From the NCBI GenBank assembly GCA_934633695.1, contig CAKTYT010000003.1, positions 82,727 through 146,726 of the forward strand: 64,000 nucleotides of DNA, written 5' to 3'. Positions 1 through 8,496 of this stretch are shown here, piece after piece (the stretch's first letter is position 1; every line of letters begins with the position of its first letter). A program made the position numbers and the translations under genes. The notes under the pieces were generated by a model that saw only the letters and a program-made list of their open reading frames with translations, ran no database searches and was not told the DNA's origin. The stretch comes from an uncultured Clostridia bacterium (GTDB lineage Bacteria > Bacillota > Clostridia > Christensenellales > CAG-138).

Positions 1-1
1 C

Positions 2-1126
2 GCAGCAATATTCGGCATTAAAGATTACTTTGCAGTATTTGTTGTCGTGAATTCGATATTTGCAGCACTTTCATTCCTATGTATTGGTCTGTGCATAAAA
101 AAAGTCTTTGGGAAGCGACAAGGAGTTTTTGCAATGCTCATGGCGGTTTTGTTTCCATCCTACCTGTTTGCGGCAGGTACGATTTATACCGATACCATGA
201 CAATGTGTTTCCCGATTCTCACGCTATACCTTTACATAGAGCTTGTTTCAGCGTGTTCTACAAAAAAGAAGGTAGTATTTACGGCATTGTTTGCCATTGC
301 CGCCTGCATCGGTACGCTTATAAAGGCAACGGTTATGATTATGCCAATTGCAATAATTCTGTGTGACATTATTATTTCGTTTAACAAAAAGACATTTGTG
401 GGGCTTATACGCCCAATCTCAGCGGCATTGGCGGCGGCAATTGTACTCATTGGGATGTCAGCAGCACTCAAAGGGGCATTTTATGCGACTCAGCTCGACC
501 GTGAGCAAGCAAAAAAGCTTGAGACACCTAAACTGCACTGGGTGATGATGGGACTGAGTGGGGTCGGAAAGTACAACTTCAGGGATTACGAATTCACTCG
601 TTCATTCGGCGATCCGATTGAGAGGGCAGAAGCGGTAAAAGGTGAGATTGCTAAACGTATCGAGAATTTAGGAATACGAGGCGTGCTGAAACTAGGTGCA
701 AAAAAGGTTTCATCGCTCTACGAGGATGGAACGTTCTGTGAGACGGATTTCTTCTCTCTCAGTCCTGCGAAAATTACCGATTTACACAGGTATGCAATGA
801 CAGGCGGCGAATATAACGATATTTATCGCAGCATATGCAACGGGGAATTATATGCAATCATCTTGATTGCAGCGGCAGGAGGTGCAGCAGCTGTTGCTGC
901 GTTAAGGAAACGGGTCATATCGCTCGTAAACGGAAAGACTCTGATACCTGTTGCACCAATGGTTGCGGTCATTGGACTGAATCTCTTTATCGCAGGTTGG
1001 GAGGTTTCAGTCCGCTATTCAATGAATTTCCTGCCGGTGCTGCTATTGAGTGCAGCAGTATCATTCTGCCTTGCAGAAGAGGTTTTTAAAAAGCTCAGAG
1101 CGAGGGGTGAGACTAAAAATCAATGA
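2..1126 (+). CDS. Membrane glycosyltransferase, GT39/GT-C-like, 3' part only
   Basis: The reading frame is open from the window edge, so the 5' end lies outside; a GTG at 47 is internal to this frame and probably not the true start. The visible part is strongly hydrophobic with several membrane helices, then a long soluble loop (including PKLHWVMMGLSGVGKYN) and further C-terminal helices. This resembles the C-terminal half of GT-C polyprenyl-phosphate-dependent glycosyltransferases of the GT39 type, which move sugars onto outside acceptors. The catalytic N-terminal loop is not in the window, so the assignment is by architecture only. It converges on and overlaps the LysR gene by 7 bases. Confidence 0.6.
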   Translation, partial: AAIFGIKDYFAVFVVVNSIFAALSFLCIGLCIKKVFGKRQGVFAMLMAVLFPSYLFAAGTIYTDTMTMCFPILTLYLYIELVSACSTKKKVVFTALFAIAACIGTLIKATVMIMPIAIILCDIIISFNKKTFVGLIRPISAALAAAIVLIGMSAALKGAFYATQLDREQAKKLETPKLHWVMMGLSGVGKYNFRDYEFTRSFGDPIERAEAVKGEIAKRIENLGIRGVLKLGAKKVSSLYEDGTFCETDFFSLSPAKITDLHRYAMTGGEYNDIYRSICNGELYAIILIAAAGGAAAVAALRKRVISLVNGKTLIPVAPMVAVIGLNLFIAGWEVSVRYSMNFLPVLLLSAAVSFCLAEEVFKKLRARGETKNQ

Positions 1127-1992
1127 TGGGCATTTACCCATTCCCTGCTGAATTCGATAAATGCTTTACAGGCAGGTGAAACAGTAGTTGAAGCAGTTGC
1201 AATGCCAATGATTCTGAAGCATTCTGGGTCAATATGCATCTTCCTTACAGAGTCATCAATGTCGTCGACAACGAGTTCGGGAAGAATGGTTATGCCGAAT
1301 CTGTTTTTTACCATGGAGATAGCTGCATAATCATCGCTTACGGAAAAACGAACGTTAGGACGGAGATTCGCTTTCTTTAAAATTTGTCCGATATCATGGT
1401 TTGAACCCTCACCTGGAATAATGAAATCAAGATTCCTGATTTCATCCAATGGCAGCTTCTCCTTTTTAGCAAGGGGATGATCATGCGGCACGAGAGCAAT
1501 GAGCTTATCCTGGACTAATGGAACGAAATTAAGGTTTTTAACCATCGCACCGCTGACAAAACCACAATCAATTTCTTCACGCAGAACCATTTCTTCAATA
1601 TCTTTGTAAGTTCCAACGCAGATATTAAAAGAAACATTTTCATAAATCATATTAAATTCTTTAATCATTCTCGGAATCCAGTGCACGGCAGCACTGACGA
1701 AAGTTCCGATTCGAACACGACCAGTACGAATTCCGGTAATTTCGTTTGCGACCTGATGCATCGTATCATCACGATTTACGATTTCACGTATGTATGGAAG
1801 CATACGTTCACCGTCATTTGTCAGTGAAACACCATTTTTACTGCGAAACAGGAGAGGAAAACCAATGTCATTTTCAATCTGAGCAATTATGTGACTTACT
1901 CCGGACTGAGTATAGCCAAGTGTTTCCGCAGCGGCAGTAATATTCATTCTGTCAACGACTGATAATAAAATTCTATAATAATCAATATTCAT
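1120..1992 (-). CDS. LysR-family transcriptional regulator
   Basis: This 290-residue protein has the usual LysR length. Residues 1-60 form the winged helix-turn-helix (LGYTQSGVSHIIAQIENDIG) and residues 90-290 the periplasmic-binding-like effector domain. The start has a good ribosome site (TAGGAG, about 6 bases upstream). It is transcribed away from the membrane transporter at 2111, the standard LysR arrangement, so it probably controls that gene; the effector is unknown. The two start sites are only about 120 bp apart and their promoters overlap. Confidence 0.9.
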   Translation of the reverse strand: MNIDYYRILLSVVDRMNITAAAETLGYTQSGVSHIIAQIENDIGFPLLFRSKNGVSLTNDGERMLPYIREIVNRDDTMHQVANEITGIRTGRVRIGTFVSAAVHWIPRMIKEFNMIYENVSFNICVGTYKDIEEMVLREEIDCGFVSGAMVKNLNFVPLVQDKLIALVPHDHPLAKKEKLPLDEIRNLDFIIPGEGSNHDIGQILKKANLRPNVRFSVSDDYAAISMVKNRFGITILPELVVDDIDDSVRKMHIDPECFRIIGIATASTTVSPACKAFIEFSREWVNAHH

Positions 1993-2026
1993 GGAAAGCT
2001 CCTATCGATGAATTTTGTCAATGGAT

Positions 2027-2073
2027 ACTATAGCAAAGATTTGTTTCAAATGCAAGCTTTTTTAGCTTATAAT
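2027..2073. promoter_or_regulatory. Overlapping divergent promoters of lysR and transporter gene
   Basis: On the minus strand TTGCAT (2055-2050) and TATAGT (2032-2027) are spaced by 17 bases and read into lysR. On the plus strand TATAAT (2068-2073), with a weaker TTTCAA (2044-2049) 18 bases upstream, reads into the transporter gene. The hexamers interlock, so regulator binding here could affect both directions. The palindromic stretch AAGCTTTTTTAGCTT at 2054-2068 is a candidate operator. This is pattern reading only. Confidence 0.55.
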
Positions 2074-2110
2074 GTTAGGGATGCGTCTTTTGTAGACAGT
2101 AATAGATGGA

Positions 2111-3328
2111 ATGGATGGTATGATTATGGAGTCAAAGAGTAAGGCCATGAGCAAAACCCGGAGAGCAAGTTCGAGCCCGGTGTTTAGAAAGTGGATTTCG
2201 CCACTGCTTTTTTTGACCGTTTTCATTGGTATTTTTGCTGTTTTTGCCGTGCCGATGGGGCTTTCAAACATGCTCAACACTTTTATGAATACAGCTTATA
2301 GGCTTCTGATAGAAACGGTGTTGTTTATCATGGCGATTGCCGTGCTGATGGGTGCAGTTTCGGCACTGTTGTCGGAGTTTGGAGTTGTTGACATGATAAA
2401 CAGGATTCTTTCGCCGCTGATGAAGCCCGTCTATGGACTTCCAGGTGCAGCTGCACTCGGAATTGTCACGACGTATCTTTCGGACAACCCGGCAATTCTG
2501 TCACTTGCAGGCGATAAGGGGTTTCGTTCCTACTTCAAGAAATATCAGATCTATGCTCTTACGAATCTCGGAACGGCATTCGGCATGGGTCTTATCGTAT
2601 CAACCTTTATGCTTGGCATTGGCGGCACATCTGGACAGGACTTCGGCGGTGCCGTGCTACTCGGCAACGTCGGTGCAATTATCGGCAGCATCGTGAGCAC
2701 AAGAATAATGCTCGCCCAAACGAAGAAAATGTTTGGTACGGATGAATGGTGTGACATGATTCCGGCAGATGCAATTAAGGAAAACGATGAACACCCGGCT
2801 GAGAAAAAAGGCATTGGAATGCGTATCATGAATGCAATTCTTGAAGGCGGTTCTGGTGGGGTTCAAGTCGGCGTGAGCGTTATTCCGGGTGTGCTTATTA
2901 TCTGCACAATCGTTATGATGCTGACATATGGTGCACCCGACGGAGGAGCTTACACCGGTGCTGCCTATGAAGGCGTAGGGTTGATTCCGCAAATTGCCGA
3001 TAAGCTCAGCTTCATTCTTACTCCAATGTTTGGTTTTGCCTCTCCCGACGGCATATCAGTACCGATCACTGCACTCGGTTCGGCTGGTGCCGCAATGGGG
3101 CTGGTGCCAAAGATGGTTGAAGCCGGAGCAGCAAATGCACATGACATTGCAGTGTTCACGGCTATGTGCATGTGTTGGAGCGGTTATCTCAGCACTCATG
3201 TTTCGATGATGAGTTCCCTCGGCAGGGCTGACCTTTCCGGTAAGGCGATCTTGAGCCATACCATCGGCGGTCTTTGTGCAGGTATTGTGACAAATTGGTT
3301 GTTCAAACTCCTTGCACTCATCTTCTAG
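2111..3328 (+). CDS. Gate-domain membrane transporter, CD0519/CD1768-like
   Basis: This 405-residue protein is very hydrophobic with about eight to ten membrane helices and resembles the nucleoside-recognition (Gate) family proteins annotated in clostridia as CD0519/CD1768 type. Characteristic stretches are TTYLSDNPAILSLAGDKGF and GSGGVQVGVSVIPGV. The substrate is unknown; Gate proteins include nucleoside transporters and spore maturation proteins. Starts at 2111 and 2126 are both possible. The second has a GGATGG sequence 7 bases upstream. The gene is monocistronic, divergent from lysR and closed by a bidirectional terminator. Confidence 0.7.
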   Translation: MDGMIMESKSKAMSKTRRASSSPVFRKWISPLLFLTVFIGIFAVFAVPMGLSNMLNTFMNTAYRLLIETVLFIMAIAVLMGAVSALLSEFGVVDMINRILSPLMKPVYGLPGAAALGIVTTYLSDNPAILSLAGDKGFRSYFKKYQIYALTNLGTAFGMGLIVSTFMLGIGGTSGQDFGGAVLLGNVGAIIGSIVSTRIMLAQTKKMFGTDEWCDMIPADAIKENDEHPAEKKGIGMRIMNAILEGGSGGVQVGVSVIPGVLIICTIVMMLTYGAPDGGAYTGAAYEGVGLIPQIADKLSFILTPMFGFASPDGISVPITALGSAGAAMGLVPKMVEAGAANAHDIAVFTAMCMCWSGYLSTHVSMMSSLGRADLSGKAILSHTIGGLCAGIVTNWLFKLLALIF

Positions 3329-3355
3329 TAAGATATAGAAATTTTTAGAACAGAA

Positions 3356-3393
3356 AACCCGAAGAGCTGATCAAATCAGTTCCTCGGGTTTTT
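3356..3393. terminator. Bidirectional intrinsic terminator
   Basis: Arms AACCCGAAGAGCTGAT and ATCAGTTCCTCGGGTT pair over 16 positions (two G-U) around a very short loop. The stem has a T run downstream and an A run upstream, so it can end both the plus-strand transporter gene and the minus-strand glycolysis operon that converge here. Confidence 0.85.
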
Positions 3394-3394
3394 A

Positions 3395-4942
3395 TCAGTA
3401 AGTTATCAGAAGATTCCTACCGGTCATCTCTTTGGGCTTTGGAAGCCCCATCATTCCAAGTATTGTCGGAGCAATATCGCAGAGTTTTCCGCCGTCATTG
3501 AAACGCCGCTTCCTTATGTCGTTTGTCACTAGAATCAACGGAACCGGGTTCGTCGTGTGAGCCGTAAATGGCGAACCATTGTCTGAAATCATTCGTTCGC
3601 AGTTACCGTGATCCGCTGTTATAAGGCATTCGCCTCCGTTTGCAAGAATACAGTCAACAACCTTCTTAGTGCAAATATCGACGGCTTCAACGGCTTTGAC
3701 TGCTGCCTCAAGATTGCCCGTGTGGCCAACCATATCGGGGTTGGCAAAATTGAGAACCATGAAATCGAAACGACCAGAGTTAATCATTTCGCAAGCTCTA
3801 TCAGCTATTTCATAAGCACTCATTTCAGGCTTCAAATCAAAGGTTTTTACGGCAGGAGACTTTACGAGTACACGCTTTTCACCCGGAAAAGGAGTTTGAA
3901 TGCCGCCGTTAAAGAACATGGTGACATGATTAAATTTTTCGGTTTCGGCAATGCGAAGCTGAGTTTTGCCGAGCTTTGAAAGATATTCGCCGAGAGAGTT
4001 TTTTGGAACTTCTGAGCGGAATGCAATTTCACATTTTCCCTCGAAGGCATCATCATAGAGTGCAAAGCAGACATACTTGATGGGGAAGAAGCCTCGCTTT
4101 CTTTCGAAGAATTCAAAGTGTTCATCGAGAAAACAGTGAGTGATTTCTTTCGCTCTGTCCGGACGGAAGTTGAAAAAGATAACGCTGTCGTTTGGTTGTA
4201 CAGTCGCAACAGGCGTTCCGTCCGGCTTTGTGACAACAGTGGGAGTCATGAATTCGTCAGTCAGACCATTTTTGTATGCTGTGCGAATTGCATCCGGAGC
4301 GGAAACAGTCTGCGCGCCCTCGCCGTAAACCATTGCGGCGTAGGCCTTTTCAACTCTATCATAATTATTGTCACGATCCATTGCATAAAATCGACCGCTG
4401 AGAGATGCAATCTCTCCGCATTCAAGGCTTGACATTGTCGCAAGAAGACGCTCAACAAACTTGATACCGCCTCGCTGAGAAGTGTCTCTGCCGTCCAAGA
4501 AGCAGTGGACATACACTTTTTTGAGTCCGTTAGACCTTGCAAGTCTCAAAAGGGCAAACAAATGCTCGATGTGACTGTGGACACCGCCATCAGAGAGCAG
4601 ACCCATGATATGCAATGCAGAGTCATGAGTCTTGCAGTTTTCAATTGCGTGAACGAGAGCCGGTCGCTGAGCATAGCTGCCGTCCCTTATCGATGTAGTA
4701 ATTCGGAGAAGTTCCTGGTAGACAACTCGTCCCGCTCCCATGTTCAAATGTCCGACTTCCGAATTGCCCATTTGGCCTTCAGGCAGACCGACATCCTCCC
4801 CTGAGGCACCGATGAGTGTATCGGGATACAAAGCCATATAGGAGTGAATGTTTGGAGCTCCTTGTATGGCAATGGCATTGCCTTTTCTTTCTCGACGGTA
4901 GCCAAAGCCATCGAGTATAATTAATCCGGTAAGTTTTTTCAA
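3395..4942 (-). CDS. gpmI: 2,3-bisphosphoglycerate-independent phosphoglycerate mutase
   Basis: The enzyme interconverts 3- and 2-phosphoglycerate in glycolysis and needs Mn2+ but no bisphosphoglycerate cofactor. At 515 residues it has full family length. Visible are the metal-site LDGFG near the N-terminus, the catalytic serine in MGNSEVGHLNMG, HCFLDGRDT, NFRPDRA, NFANPDMVGHTG and TADHGNCE. The start is TTG with AAGGAATGG just upstream. It lies 111 bases after the pgk-tpi fusion on the same strand, so it is probably the second gene of a lower-glycolysis operon. Confidence 0.97.
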   Translation of the reverse strand: MKKLTGLIILDGFGYRRERKGNAIAIQGAPNIHSYMALYPDTLIGASGEDVGLPEGQMGNSEVGHLNMGAGRVVYQELLRITTSIRDGSYAQRPALVHAIENCKTHDSALHIMGLLSDGGVHSHIEHLFALLRLARSNGLKKVYVHCFLDGRDTSQRGGIKFVERLLATMSSLECGEIASLSGRFYAMDRDNNYDRVEKAYAAMVYGEGAQTVSAPDAIRTAYKNGLTDEFMTPTVVTKPDGTPVATVQPNDSVIFFNFRPDRAKEITHCFLDEHFEFFERKRGFFPIKYVCFALYDDAFEGKCEIAFRSEVPKNSLGEYLSKLGKTQLRIAETEKFNHVTMFFNGGIQTPFPGEKRVLVKSPAVKTFDLKPEMSAYEIADRACEMINSGRFDFMVLNFANPDMVGHTGNLEAAVKAVEAVDICTKKVVDCILANGGECLITADHGNCERMISDNGSPFTAHTTNPVPLILVTNDIRKRRFNDGGKLCDIAPTILGMMGLPKPKEMTGRNLLITY

Positions 4943-4989
4943 TTTAGTACCATTCCTTAATTGTATTTAAAAGGGATTGCACACAAAGC

Positions 4990-5036
4990 GGCGGCTCATT
5001 AGCAGCGAATGATAGCACAGCTGCTGACGAACCGCC
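4990..5036 (-). other. Intercistronic hairpin between pgk-tpi and gpmI
   Basis: GGCGGCTCATTAGCAGC and GCTGCTGACGAACCGCC pair over 17 positions (several G-U) around a 13-base loop. There is no T run on either side, so it is not a classic terminator. It is more likely an mRNA processing or stability element that sets the ratio of the two messages. That function is inferred. Confidence 0.6.
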
Positions 5037-5053
5037 ATTGTTCGTTCCTGAAA

Positions 5054-6991
5054 TTATTTATTATTTACAACCTGAGCAAAATCGTTTGCTTTGAGACTCG
5101 CACCGCCGATGAGTCCGCCGTCGATTTCCGGCATAGCTTTAAGACCAGCGGCATTCTTGGCGTTCATACTTCCACCGTAGAGAATGCGAGTCATTGAAGC
5201 GAATTCACAGCCGTAAAGCTCCGCAACTACCTTGCGAATTGCACCGATGGTTCGGTCTGCTTCCTCGTTAGTTGCGGTTTTACCGGTTCCGATTGCCCAG
5301 ATGGGTTCGTAGGCAATGGTTATACGCATTGCGTCACAACGCTCGATGCCATTGTAAAGTGCACGAACCTGGGTTGCGAGGAAAGCATCGGTAATGCCTG
5401 CCTCACGCTGTTCAAGCGTCTCGCCGACACAAACGATAGGAAGAATTCCATTTTCAAGAGCAGCCTTGACACGCATATTGACAGTTTCATCGGTTTCACC
5501 GAAATATTGCCTGCGTTCGCTGTGACCGATAATTGCATGGGTGACACCGATGTTTTTGAGCATATCGGCACTGATTTCACCGGTGAATGCACCCTTTGCA
5601 GCCCAGTGGATATTTTGAGCCCCAAGCTGAATATTTGTGCCCTCGATCAGCTTTGCAACTCTGCAAAGATCAACAAACGGTGGACAAATTACGATATCAC
5701 AGCCAGCATCCTTAACAAGGGGGATGAGAGCGGAAACAAGCTCTGAAGCTTCATCGCGGTTCATGTTCATTTTCCAGTTGCCTGCAATCAGTTTCTTACG
5801 GCAGGGTCTGTCAAGAAGAGCGGCAACGCCGGGGAGAGTTTTGCCTTCGAGGAATTCAAGGCTTGCACCACCGCCGGTGGAAATATGGGTCATATGCGAG
5901 GCAAGACCGAATTTATTGATTGCGGAAGCAGAATCGCCGCCGCCGATAATGGTCGTTCCCTTGCATTCGGCACAGGCACGGGCGATTGCTTCGCTTCCTT
6001 TTGAGAATCTATCCATCTCGAATACACCGACGGGTCCGTTCCAAACGACAGTTTCTGCATTTCTAATGATTTCGCTGTACCTTGCACGAGTATCAGGACC
6101 TATGTCCATGCCTTCAAATCCATCGGGAACCTGATCGCAAGGTACGGTGATCGCTTCTGCATCGGGAGCAAATTCACGAGCGACAACTACGTCGGAGGGG
6201 AGAAGCATGGTAACACCCTTGGCTTTTGCTTCTTCGATGAGAGACTTTGCAAGGTCGATATTCGCCTCGTCAAGTATGGAATTGCCGATGTTGTAGCCGA
6301 GAGATTTGAAAAATGTATAGCTCATTGCACCGCCAATCAAAAGCGTATCGCATTTTGAAAGCAGGTTGCGGATGACACCAATTTTATCTCCGACTTTTTT
6401 GCCGCCGAGGATTGCAACAAAGGGACGCTTTGGGCTTGACAGTGCACCTCCCATAACGTCAAGTTCCTTCTGGATGAGAAAGCCGCAGACGGCGGGAAGA
6501 TAGTGGGCAATGCCTTCGGTGGAAGCATGAGCGCGGTGTACGGTTCCGAATGCATCGGAGACGTAAACCTCTGCCAACGAAGCAAGCTGCTTAGCAAATT
6601 CGGGGTCGTTTTTTTCTTCTTCAGGGTGGAAACGGAGATTTTCAAGGAGGAGGATCTCACCGTTTTTGAGATTGGCGGCTTTTGTTTTTGCATCCTCACC
6701 GATAACGTCTTTTGCGAAAAATACGTTGACATCGGGCAAAAGCTCAGCAAGTCTCTTTGCTATGGGCATAAGGCTCAATTCGGGGACAAATTTGCCCTTG
6801 GGACGACCCAAATGGGAACAAAGAATCGTCTTTGCTCCGTTTTCAACGAGGTAGCGTATTGTGGGGAGGGCACCGATGATACGACTTTCATCGGTAATGG
6901 AAGCGTTTTCATCGAGAGGGACATTGAAATCGACCCTGACAAGAACTTTTTTGCCCTTTACGGGTACATCAGTGACGGATAGTTTAGTCAA
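5054..6991 (-). CDS. pgk-tpiA: Phosphoglycerate kinase-triosephosphate isomerase fusion
   Basis: One 645-residue frame holds two complete glycolytic enzymes. Residues 1-395 are phosphoglycerate kinase, with VRVDFNVPLD, SHLGRPKG, LENLRFHPEEEKN, GGKKVGDKIGVI, WNGPVGVFEM and the GGGDS nucleotide loop. Residues 397-645 are triosephosphate isomerase, with IAGNWKMNMN, the histidine motif IGHSERRQYFGETDE, the glutamate motif AYEPIWAIGTG and YGGSM. The linker is only a few residues. Such fusions are known from Thermotoga; no GAPDH gene is present here. The start is TTG with AAGGAGTG 8 bases upstream. The product is a cytosolic bifunctional enzyme. Confidence 0.96.
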   Translation of the reverse strand: MTKLSVTDVPVKGKKVLVRVDFNVPLDENASITDESRIIGALPTIRYLVENGAKTILCSHLGRPKGKFVPELSLMPIAKRLAELLPDVNVFFAKDVIGEDAKTKAANLKNGEILLLENLRFHPEEEKNDPEFAKQLASLAEVYVSDAFGTVHRAHASTEGIAHYLPAVCGFLIQKELDVMGGALSSPKRPFVAILGGKKVGDKIGVIRNLLSKCDTLLIGGAMSYTFFKSLGYNIGNSILDEANIDLAKSLIEEAKAKGVTMLLPSDVVVAREFAPDAEAITVPCDQVPDGFEGMDIGPDTRARYSEIIRNAETVVWNGPVGVFEMDRFSKGSEAIARACAECKGTTIIGGGDSASAINKFGLASHMTHISTGGGASLEFLEGKTLPGVAALLDRPCRKKLIAGNWKMNMNRDEASELVSALIPLVKDAGCDIVICPPFVDLCRVAKLIEGTNIQLGAQNIHWAAKGAFTGEISADMLKNIGVTHAIIGHSERRQYFGETDETVNMRVKAALENGILPIVCVGETLEQREAGITDAFLATQVRALYNGIERCDAMRITIAYEPIWAIGTGKTATNEEADRTIGAIRKVVAELYGCEFASMTRILYGGSMNAKNAAGLKAMPEIDGGLIGGASLKANDFAQVVNNK

Positions 6992-7080
6992 TTTATATTC
7001 ACTCCTTACAAAATAGTAATGTTAGCGATTTCTCGTGTGCAGAAAGAAGCTGCAACTCAAGATTATTCTTTGCATTTTGC

Positions 7081-7109
7081 ATTATACCATGCAAACACGA
7101 AACAGGCAA
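7081..7109 (-). promoter_or_regulatory. Promoter of the glycolysis operon
   Basis: On the minus strand TTGCCT (7109-7104) and a perfect TATAAT (7086-7081) are separated by 17 bases. Transcription would begin near 7074, giving a leader of about 80 bases before the TTG start of pgk-tpi. Confidence 0.75.
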
Positions 7110-7130
7110 CAGCAAAAATGGATATTCCTC

Positions 7131-7167
7131 AATAAAAATGGAAGTTCGACCATAAAACCGAACTTCC
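7131..7167 (-). terminator. Intrinsic terminator after the small membrane-protein gene
   Basis: On the minus strand GGAAGTTCG pairs perfectly with CGAACTTCC over a 10-base loop and is followed by ATTTTTATT. It closes the operon that runs from 9561 down to 7179. Confidence 0.85.
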
Positions 7168-7178
7168 CGTGTTTAAAT

Positions 7179-7430
7179 TTATTCTTCAAATTGAACTTTA
7201 TTGTTAGGCTTTTTCCAAAGTGAGACGATTGTAAGTATGCCGTTGATAATCGCAATTAGAGCGGAAATACCTATAAGCCATCTCGAAATATCAGCAGTCA
7301 TAAAATCCATTGCATCGTTAAATTTGTCCAAGACGAAACAGATGAGAACTATTAATGACACGATTACCGAAACATGTGCGAAAAGAGTATTGATCACCGT
7401 CCGCACGGGATGATTTTTCTTGCCTGACAT
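7179..7430 (-). CDS. Small two-helix membrane protein
   Basis: This 83-residue protein has a short basic N-terminus, a hydrophobic helix at about residues 15-35 and a second at about 48-68, ending in a charged tail. I do not recognise the family. An ideal ribosome site (AAGGAGGG) precedes the ATG and the gene starts 13 bases after the glycosidase gene, so it is real and cotranscribed. It may be a small partner of the envelope enzymes upstream, but no function can be assigned. Confidence 0.8.
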   Translation of the reverse strand: MSGKKNHPVRTVINTLFAHVSVIVSLIVLICFVLDKFNDAMDFMTADISRWLIGISALIAIINGILTIVSLWKKPNNKVQFEE

Positions 7431-7443
7431 ATTCTATCCCTCC

Positions 7444-8472
7444 TTAGTTGCCTGGTTCAATGAAGTAGAGCATATCGCAGTTCTGCCGTCCGCCGCCGCA
7501 GGGAATTGAAACGAGAGAACCGTTGTACCACATCATTGCGGTCATTCCGCCGTCAAGATTATATGCTTCTGTGCAGCCGAGGTTGTACATGAGCTTTGAG
7601 AGCTCAGTCATGGGAAGACCATAGGAATAACCGGCTTGTCTGCCGTCAACGAGTACGAAGCAGTAGTGACCCGGTTCATAATAACCTATTGCACAGCGGG
7701 GGTGCCAATCGGAAACATAGTCATTACAATTAAACTCTGTCATAGGTTGACCATCCTGGAGCAGTCTGGGACCGAAGCTCCATGCGTGGAGAGGATAATT
7801 GCTGATAATCTCATCGAGGTTGACCTCGCCCGCAAGATATGTTTTCATTGTGCCGTCACGATAGACAACACAAACATCCTGATCCGGATTTAGCCTGTCA
7901 CGGTAAAGTTCCCCGTTTCGAATTACAAGACCTTTCTTCTTGAACATCCAGTAGTCTCCGGATACGGAGAAGATTGCTCCGACACGCTCCGACATGGCTT
8001 CAAGACGCTCTTTGTTGTTGTTTGTCTGAGCATTTTCCGTGCGGAAAGAGTCAATATCCTGAATGTATACATCCGCCACATAATAGGTTACAGCATAGCC
8101 CTGAACCTTTGTGCTTACGGACTGGAATTCAATGCAGATATCCCGGCTTCGATAAGCATCGTTTGTGACAAGAATTTCACCATCGGTGAATTTATCGGCG
8201 TACTTGCCTTTGAGAAGCCCTGTGGGCTCCGGTGTCGGTTCCTCAGTCGGCATCGGTGTCTCCGAACCGGAGGGATTGTCCGTTCCGGATGGTGTTGCAG
8301 CCGGTGTAGCAGTTGGCAAAACTGTGGGAATGGGAGTGTTTAGAATCCGCGAGGGCTTATACTGATTGGGCTTCGCGTGATGAAACCATGCAAAAGTCAG
8401 AAGTGCTGCTGCGAACACGAGAATGTCCGCAACAACTGTTAACAAAATCTTTCGCGTGTTTGTTTTACACAT
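7444..8472 (-). CDS. Membrane-anchored phosphodiester glycosidase (NAGPA domain)
   Basis: The 342-residue protein has an N-terminal membrane helix (about 8-29), a Pro/Thr/Glu-rich spacer (about 45-85) and an extracellular NAGPA-type domain. The family motifs are clear: HPRCAIGYYEPGHYCFVLVDG, then YNLGCTEAYNLDGGMTA and a C-terminal CGGGRQNCDMLYFIEP. This family cleaves GlcNAc phosphodiesters or related sugar-phosphate linkages; bacterial members act on cell-wall or exopolysaccharide substrates. The actual substrate is unknown. It is cotranscribed with the GT2-GtrA gene upstream and the small membrane protein downstream. Confidence 0.88.
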   Translation of the reverse strand: MCKTNTRKILLTVVADILVFAAALLTFAWFHHAKPNQYKPSRILNTPIPTVLPTATPAATPSGTDNPSGSETPMPTEEPTPEPTGLLKGKYADKFTDGEILVTNDAYRSRDICIEFQSVSTKVQGYAVTYYVADVYIQDIDSFRTENAQTNNNKERLEAMSERVGAIFSVSGDYWMFKKKGLVIRNGELYRDRLNPDQDVCVVYRDGTMKTYLAGEVNLDEIISNYPLHAWSFGPRLLQDGQPMTEFNCNDYVSDWHPRCAIGYYEPGHYCFVLVDGRQAGYSYGLPMTELSKLMYNLGCTEAYNLDGGMTAMMWYNGSLVSIPCGGGRQNCDMLYFIEPGN

Positions 8473-8496
8473 TTTATGTTAATAACCTTTCTGAGC

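Noticed and set aside
4990..5036. Terminator between pgk-tpi and gpmI
   Set aside because: The hairpin is strong but lacks a T run on the transcribed strand, so it is listed only as an intercistronic hairpin.
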